Assembly: GCA_013339895.1 (NCBI GenBank)
Contig: JABACO010000012.1
Location: 8,187,414-8,251,413, forward strand
Source of the DNA: Ephydatia muelleri
Taxonomy: Eukaryota > Porifera > Demospongiae > Spongillida > Spongillidae
Length of the DNA stretch: 64,000 nucleotides
Direction: 5' to 3'
Shown: positions 59,601-64,000 of the stretch, piece by piece
How positions within the stretch are numbered: the stretch's first letter is position 1
Layout: every line of letters starts with the position of its first letter
Program-made: the position numbers and the translations under genes
The notes under the pieces: model-generated
The model's database searches: none
What the model saw: the letters and a program-made list of their open reading frames with translations, nothing else
What the model was told of the DNA's origin: nothing

Positions 59601-62600
59601 GAGGGAGGGAGGGAGGGAGGGAGGGAGGGAGGGAGGGAGGAAGGGAGGGAGGGAGGGGAGGGAGGGACGGGAGGGAGGGACGGGAGGGAGGGAGGGAGGA
59701 GGGAGGGGAGGGAGGGAGGGCAGGGAGGGAGGGAGGGAGGGAGGGAGGGAGGGAGGGCGGGAGGGAGGGAGGGAGGGAGGAGGGAGGGCGGGAGGGAGGG
59801 AGGAGGGGAGGGAGGGAGGGAGGGAGGGAGGGAGGGAGGGAGGGAGGGAGGGAGGGAGGGAGGGAGGGAGGGAGATTGTATGTCTTTTGAATGGAATATA
59901 GAAAGCTCTATACAGTTGCATATCAGCCCCCCATGTTAGGATCTTTGCTGGTTTGTAAATAACTATGCACGCTGAGGTAATTGCTTTCTCCCCACATGCT
60001 GACATAGGGTATGATGCTGTTCTAGATGCTGAGTTTGGAGAAGTGGAGTGGAAGACAAGCCCCATCAAAATGTCATCGCCATAGGGCATTTACGTCTATC
60101 TAAGATAATTGGTCATCAAACCACAGAGAAGAGCTTTGATGATTTGGGCTACTCCCTTTCAAGAGTTGTTCACAAGAATGCCTACATGTACAGGGAGGGA
60201 GGGAGGGAGGGAGGGAGGGTAGGGAGGGAGGGAGGGAGGGAGGGAGGGAGGGAGGGAGGGAGGGAGGGAGGGAGGGAGGGAGGGAGGGAGGGAGGGAGGG
60301 AGGGAGGGAGGGAGGGAGGGAGGGAGGGAGGGAGGGAGGGAGGGAGGGAGGGAGGGAGGGAGGGAGGGAGGGAGGGAGGGAGGGAGGGAGGGAGGGAGGG
60401 AGGGAGGGAGGGAGGGAGGGAGGGAGGGAGGGAGGGAGGGAGGGAGGGAGGGAGGGAGGGAGGGAGGGAGGGAGGGAGGGAGGGAGGGAGGGAGATTGTA
60501 TGTCTTTTGAATGGAATATAGAAAGCTCTATACAGTTGCATATCAGCCCCCCATGTTAGGATCTTGTCTGGTGTAAATTAACTATGCAAGCTGAGGTAAT
60601 TGCTTTCTCCCACATGCTGACATAGGGTATGATGCTGTTCTAGATGCTGAGTTGGATAAGTGGAGTGGAAGACAAGCCCCATCAAAATGTCATCGCCATA
60701 GGGCATTTACGTCATCTCAGATAATTGGTCATCAAACCACAGAGAAGAGCTTTGATGATTTGGGCATACTCCTTTCAAGAGTTGTTCACAAGAATGCCTA
60801 CATGTACATGTACATGTACACATGTACAGTACCCCACCCAATGCAAGCATGCTTTGATTCAAATTTGACATCAAACAGAATCCTCAAAAATGCACATCCC
60901 ATGGAGGAACAAAGTGCCCATTGTAGTCTGCAATTAAAACATGACTGAATTGCGCATTCAGATGAACTTGATCATCATAACAAAACCACATGTCACAATC
61001 CAGCTTTATCTAGGTATGTAAGGATTGCTATGCCTCATTTTAACCTTACTGCCACACCCTTAGTGTGTGTTGCCTGGGAAACCATAGGGTGGTGTCCAGA
61101 TACCTGGAGGGAACCCATAGGGGCGTACTTGACCATCCCAAGATCTACACCTTGGGGCAGTCCAATGATATCCATACAAGGCCTCATCAGACATGTCAGA
61201 GACAAGGCCTCATCAGACATGTCAGAGACAAGACCTCATCAGACATGGAAGAGACAAGGCCTCCTCAGACACATCAGACATGTCAGAGACAAGACCTCAT
61301 CAGACATGGAAGAGACAAGACCTCATCAGACATGGCAGAGACAAGACCTCATCAGACATGGCAGAGACAAGGCCTCATCAGACATGGCAGAGACAAGGCC
61401 TCCTTAGACATGGAAGAGACAAGCTACATGCATGCAGCAAAGCAGCAGACTTGGGTATTCAGTGAGAGACAAAAGAAATAGTAAACACGGTGTCCTTCAA
61501 AGGTAACAGAAGAGTGTCGATCAAAAAGACACTACTGCACAATGTGCATGTACATGTACTGCTCTCTACACAAAGACAGTTTGCTTGTAACACAGCAAAA
61601 CACTCACCTTTTCCTCCTTGGCTATCTAGGATTGATGTTGCCCTGCCCCCCTTTTCTTCCACCACGAACAGTCTGTAGTGGAGTGTGCAGGGGCCTGTGT
61701 TGATAAGGGAGAGGGGGCAGGGCCAGGAGGTGCCCACAACCATTGTGGGACATTCTAGATGGGCGGGGTCACACTGAGAGGGGAAGGATGGAGGGAGGGA
61801 GATCATGGAGGGAGGGGGATCAAGAAGGGAGGATGATGGAGGGAGGGGATGATGGAGGGAGGGGATGATGGAGGGAGGGGATGATGGAGGGAGGGGATGA
61901 TGGAGGGAGGGGATGATGGAGGGAGGGGATGATGGAGGGAGGGGATGATGGAGGGAGGGATCATGGAGGGAGGGATCATGGAGGGAGGGGATCATGGAGG
62001 GAGGGGATCATGGTGGAGGGGGAGGAAGGGGAAAGTAATATGAACATGAGGTTACAAAAGATCAATAGGGTTGTACCTTCATTGTCCCAAGGCACCCTTC
62101 ACCCATCAAACTGAGTATGCCTTTGAATTTCTTTACAAGTGGGTGATTTCCTTTGGGGTCACCGGAGAATGTCCCCTGAATGGACGCCCTGAAAGCATAG
62201 CTCCCCTTCTTCAGAGGACAGAACCTCCACTGGTGTTTCTGAAGAAAAGAACCAGACAATTAGCACACTGCTAACATGTGGATATGTAGAGCTAGTACAT
62301 AAATTCGTGAAACTGAAGACTGTTTGTCCCCCAAACACCACAACTATTTAAAAATTAGACATGTAACACTCCCCACCTCCTCACTAAATATGTACATCCA
62401 AATGGCACAGCTGACCTGTATCTCGCCTGGGTCAATAATCCCATTGGCTGGCTCCACGGCCAGTACACCCATGGCCTCCTCTGGTATCTTCCACTCAAAC
62501 CTGCACACACCCAATGAGGCAGACATGGAAGTAACCCACACACCTGGCACTAAAAAAAGCCTTTGTGCACATGAAGGCAAGCATGTACAGTACCAATAGG

Positions 62601-63915
62601 AAATGGCCATCAACGCACCCAGTATATGAAACACACTGGTACAAGGACATGCACAAGACGTGCCTGCATGCACATGCTACATTCCCAGGGAAGCACACAG
62701 CGGCAAGCTAAATTCCAAGGGAAACCAAAGAACTTGTTCAGATATGCACGCACACACTTCAACATCGCAACATAACACAACAAGTCTGCATAAGCTAAAG
62801 GGAAACATAGCGAGAGGCATGTTCAGATACATAAGCACATGTCTGCATACACTACTCTGTACATGCATCAAGGGAGAAAATGCTTAGACCCAACTGGTCC
62901 ACACAAAATCTGTCTGCTTACAAGCGTACACTGCACAAAGTTCGGACACGCTCCCTTTAGGTCTACATTACATAACTGTTTACACACAAGCACACACTCA
63001 CACACAACATACACAACACACAGCTTCGGAGACGACACACCCACCTCACTGGCAGTCTGGATGCATTGGTCACGCGGCAAGAGGACTCGGATGTAGTCTG
63101 AACACACGTCGGCTTGAAGAAGAGCTGGCCCTAGAGAGAATGGATTGGCCATTGGTCTTGCATTTCCTGAGAGGGCTAGGGGTCTTGTACCTTGTTCCCC
63201 AGCTCCAGCACTGCCACCTCTCCAGCTCCAGAGAGAAGCAGCTCTTGGTCAAAGTGGTCACGGTCGTTGAACCTGCATTTGAGGATCTGTTTGTATGCCC
63301 TTGGCTCTTGGGGGTTAAGCTGAAGTACAAACACCTGTGGTGTTGTGTGTAGAGCAATGGGGGGGAGGGGGGGGGGGGAGAGGGGGGTTAAAATCAACAT
63401 GAAACTCAAATACCCCACATGCGTGCACACACCCATATACACACACCCATATACACACACCCACACATACACACATACGCGCACAAACATGAGCACATGC
63501 ACTGTAGAAACATACACAGCCACATATACACACAAACACACACGCACACATACACACACAAACACCTGGTAGCCATCTTGCAGTAGCCCATGGGAAGGTT
63601 TCACAGTATATGCACTGGGCAAATAAACAATAGATTATTAGCAAAGCTCCTCCTCCTTCTTCCTCCTCCTCACCCGCTTGCATCACACGCAAAGTCGAAC
63701 ATGACCGGCATATCTCCGCTGTTCCTGACCATGGCAGTCCTGAACGACGCTTCTCCCGGGAGAGTGGCGGGAAACACAAGGTTGCGACTGTCAAAGGTCA
63801 CCTTGGGCAAGAAAGCCTCCGAGTGTGGGTCCATGGTATGGCCAGAGACCCTCACTGGGAGGCACCATGGGGGCGTGATGGTCATGGGTTCCACCAGACG
63901 ATAGTCACGAAGAGT
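48943..63915 (-). CDS. CFAP65: Cilia and flagella associated protein 65, C-terminal 1,124 residues (5' end off window)
   Basis: 23 exons join in one frame: 63674-63915, 63566-63614, 63191-63334, 63045-63130, 62416-62500, 62077-62238, 61608-61773, 59068-59202, 58484-58643, 57184-57381, 56388-56564, 55222-55288, 54879-54989, 52559-52750, 52163-52288, 51919-52083, 51312-51428, 50805-50927, 50486-50628, 50297-50351, 49731-49945, 49194-49503, 48943-49089. CFAP65 is an axonemal (central-pair) protein with repeated ASH/MSP-like beta-sandwich domains, needed for flagellar motility. Diagnostic stretches include NASRLPVRFEWKIP, VDFDFGAAPLEMG, DVPTEWAFQFPTDV, PEYWADTG, RLPVLFKLNRGREVL, YELYNAGDTTVSFEI and a C-terminal VENILENTLLNILKEANSGE. 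The vertebrate protein is about 1,900 residues, so roughly 800 lie to the right. All introns are GT-AG but one (GC-AG). The last junction (v/w) is the least certain. Confidence 0.88.
51178..51292. repeat. CA microsatellite in a CFAP65 intron
   Basis: Interrupted CACACA/CACCACA tract. Similar tracts lie at about 51764-51850 and 52328-52368 in neighbouring introns. Confidence 0.9.
52913..53231. repeat. 15/18-bp minisatellite in a CFAP65 intron
   Basis: About 20 units of CACTGGAATACACAT or CACCATTGGAATACACAT are interspersed. All six frames stay open because the unit lengths are multiples of three, which explains the many long open frames. Confidence 0.95.
54090..54858. repeat. 27-bp minisatellite in a CFAP65 intron
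   Basis: About 28 tandem units of a 27/28-bp repeat contain CAGTACCCTGAGACCACTCC. Some units have an extra C, and two variants (CCCTAAGACC) recur, showing higher-order block copying. The array ends 20 bases from exon 54879-54989. Confidence 0.95.
55054..55210. repeat. TG microsatellite beside a CFAP65 exon
   Basis: TG tracts are separated by three copies of ACATTTTATCGG. The tract ends about 12 bases from the donor of exon 55222-55288. Confidence 0.9.
55300..55505. repeat. GA-rich polypurine minisatellite
   Basis: Tandem GGAGGAGGAGGGGAGG-like units, purine only on the plus strand. Confidence 0.9.
56125..56372. repeat. CA-rich microsatellite in a CFAP65 intron
   Basis: Compound CACA tract with ACAAACAC variants, adjacent to exon 56388-56564. 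Confidence 0.9.
57400..58375. repeat. About 1 kb GGA/GGT trinucleotide-based array
   Basis: Purine-rich GGTGGAGGAGGA-type units fill most of the intron between exons 57184-57381 and 58484-58643. The plus strand is over 90% purine by eye. The coding (minus) strand is polypyrimidine, giving a spurious poly-Pro frame. Confidence 0.95.
59236..60494. repeat. Two GGGA arrays within a duplicated about 620-bp unit
   Basis: An imperfect array (59236-59874) and a nearly pure array (60192-60494) of GGGA are each followed by the same about 315-bp unique sequence (59874-60191 and 60493-60808), with small differences. The whole unit was duplicated in tandem. Confidence 0.9.
61176..61428. repeat. 24-bp minisatellite
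   Basis: About ten units contain AGACAAGGCCTCATCAGACA, in the 2.4-kb CFAP65 intron. Confidence 0.9.
61785..62030. repeat. 16-17-bp minisatellite
   Basis: About a dozen units contain GGGATGATGGAGGGAG, directly next to exon 61608-61773. Confidence 0.9.
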
Positions 63916-64000
63916 CTGGGAGAGGGGAGGGGGAGGGGAAGGGGAGAGGAGGAGGGGAAGGGGAGAGGGGGAGAGGGAGGACAGAAAACATATACTTATA

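Noticed and set aside
59088..60541. Long REGG- or LPPSLPPS-type frames
   Set aside because: They are translations of GGGA repeats with a unit of four bases, open in several frames; no gene signal.

Overview
This is animal nuclear DNA. It carries spliced genes, C2H2 zinc fingers, an axonemal gene (CFAP65), IFITM-like (CD225/dispanin) genes and many eukaryotic DNA transposons. Short introns (about 50-65 bp in several genes) and the transposon mix suggest a marine invertebrate. A sponge is my best guess, but this is inference and not shown by any single sequence.

Layout. 1-683 is the end of a C2H2 zinc-finger gene, with a one-base frame break near base 119. About 2.9-46 kb is a transposon-rich region holding seven copies of one small three-exon gene family, called DSP1 to DSP7 here. 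DSP1, DSP2 (truncated) and DSP3 are on the minus strand at 2.9-8.4 kb. DSP4, DSP5, DSP6 and DSP7 are on the plus strand at 22.3, 35.7, 42.0 and 45.4 kb. Each intact copy encodes a protein of 139-150 residues with a Pro-rich N-terminus, usually with a PPxY motif, and two hydrophobic segments around a short basic loop. Upstream of the start, most copies carry a 16-bp bZIP/CRE-type palindrome and a DR1-like nuclear-receptor motif.

Between the copies lie: a long-terminal-inverted-repeat element flanked by TA (10.6-13.2 kb); a decayed P-element/THAP9-like transposase (13.5-16.9 kb); a decayed hAT split by a 3.6-kb element (17.0-21.6 kb); a pogo-type DNA-binding fragment (23.8 kb); a TTAA-flanked element (26.9-27.8 kb); two related integrase/Ulp1/PHD (Ginger-like) elements (27.9-31.4 and 37.0-41.1 kb); a nearly intact TTF-type hAT with an 11-bp perfect terminal inverted repeat (31.76-35.07 kb); a reverse-transcriptase fragment (43.6-45.0 kb); and several fold-back elements. 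The Ginger-like element and the dispanin gene beside it were duplicated together (27.9-36.2 and 37.0-42.6 kb). The hAT then entered one copy and a fold-back element entered the other.

48.9-63.9 kb is the 3' part of one minus-strand gene, CFAP65. I resolved 23 exons in a continuous reading frame of 1,124 residues; its 5' part lies beyond the right edge. Its introns are filled with unrelated minisatellites and microsatellites, including about 1 kb of GGA/GGT-type and two long GGGA arrays. Many long open frames on either strand there are repeat artefacts.

The most interesting signal is the dispanin cluster: repeated, mosaic, opposite-strand copies with a recurrent promoter module, spread through a transposon graveyard. 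It looks like a lineage-specific expansion of a possible membrane defence gene family. That function is inferred from the family alone.
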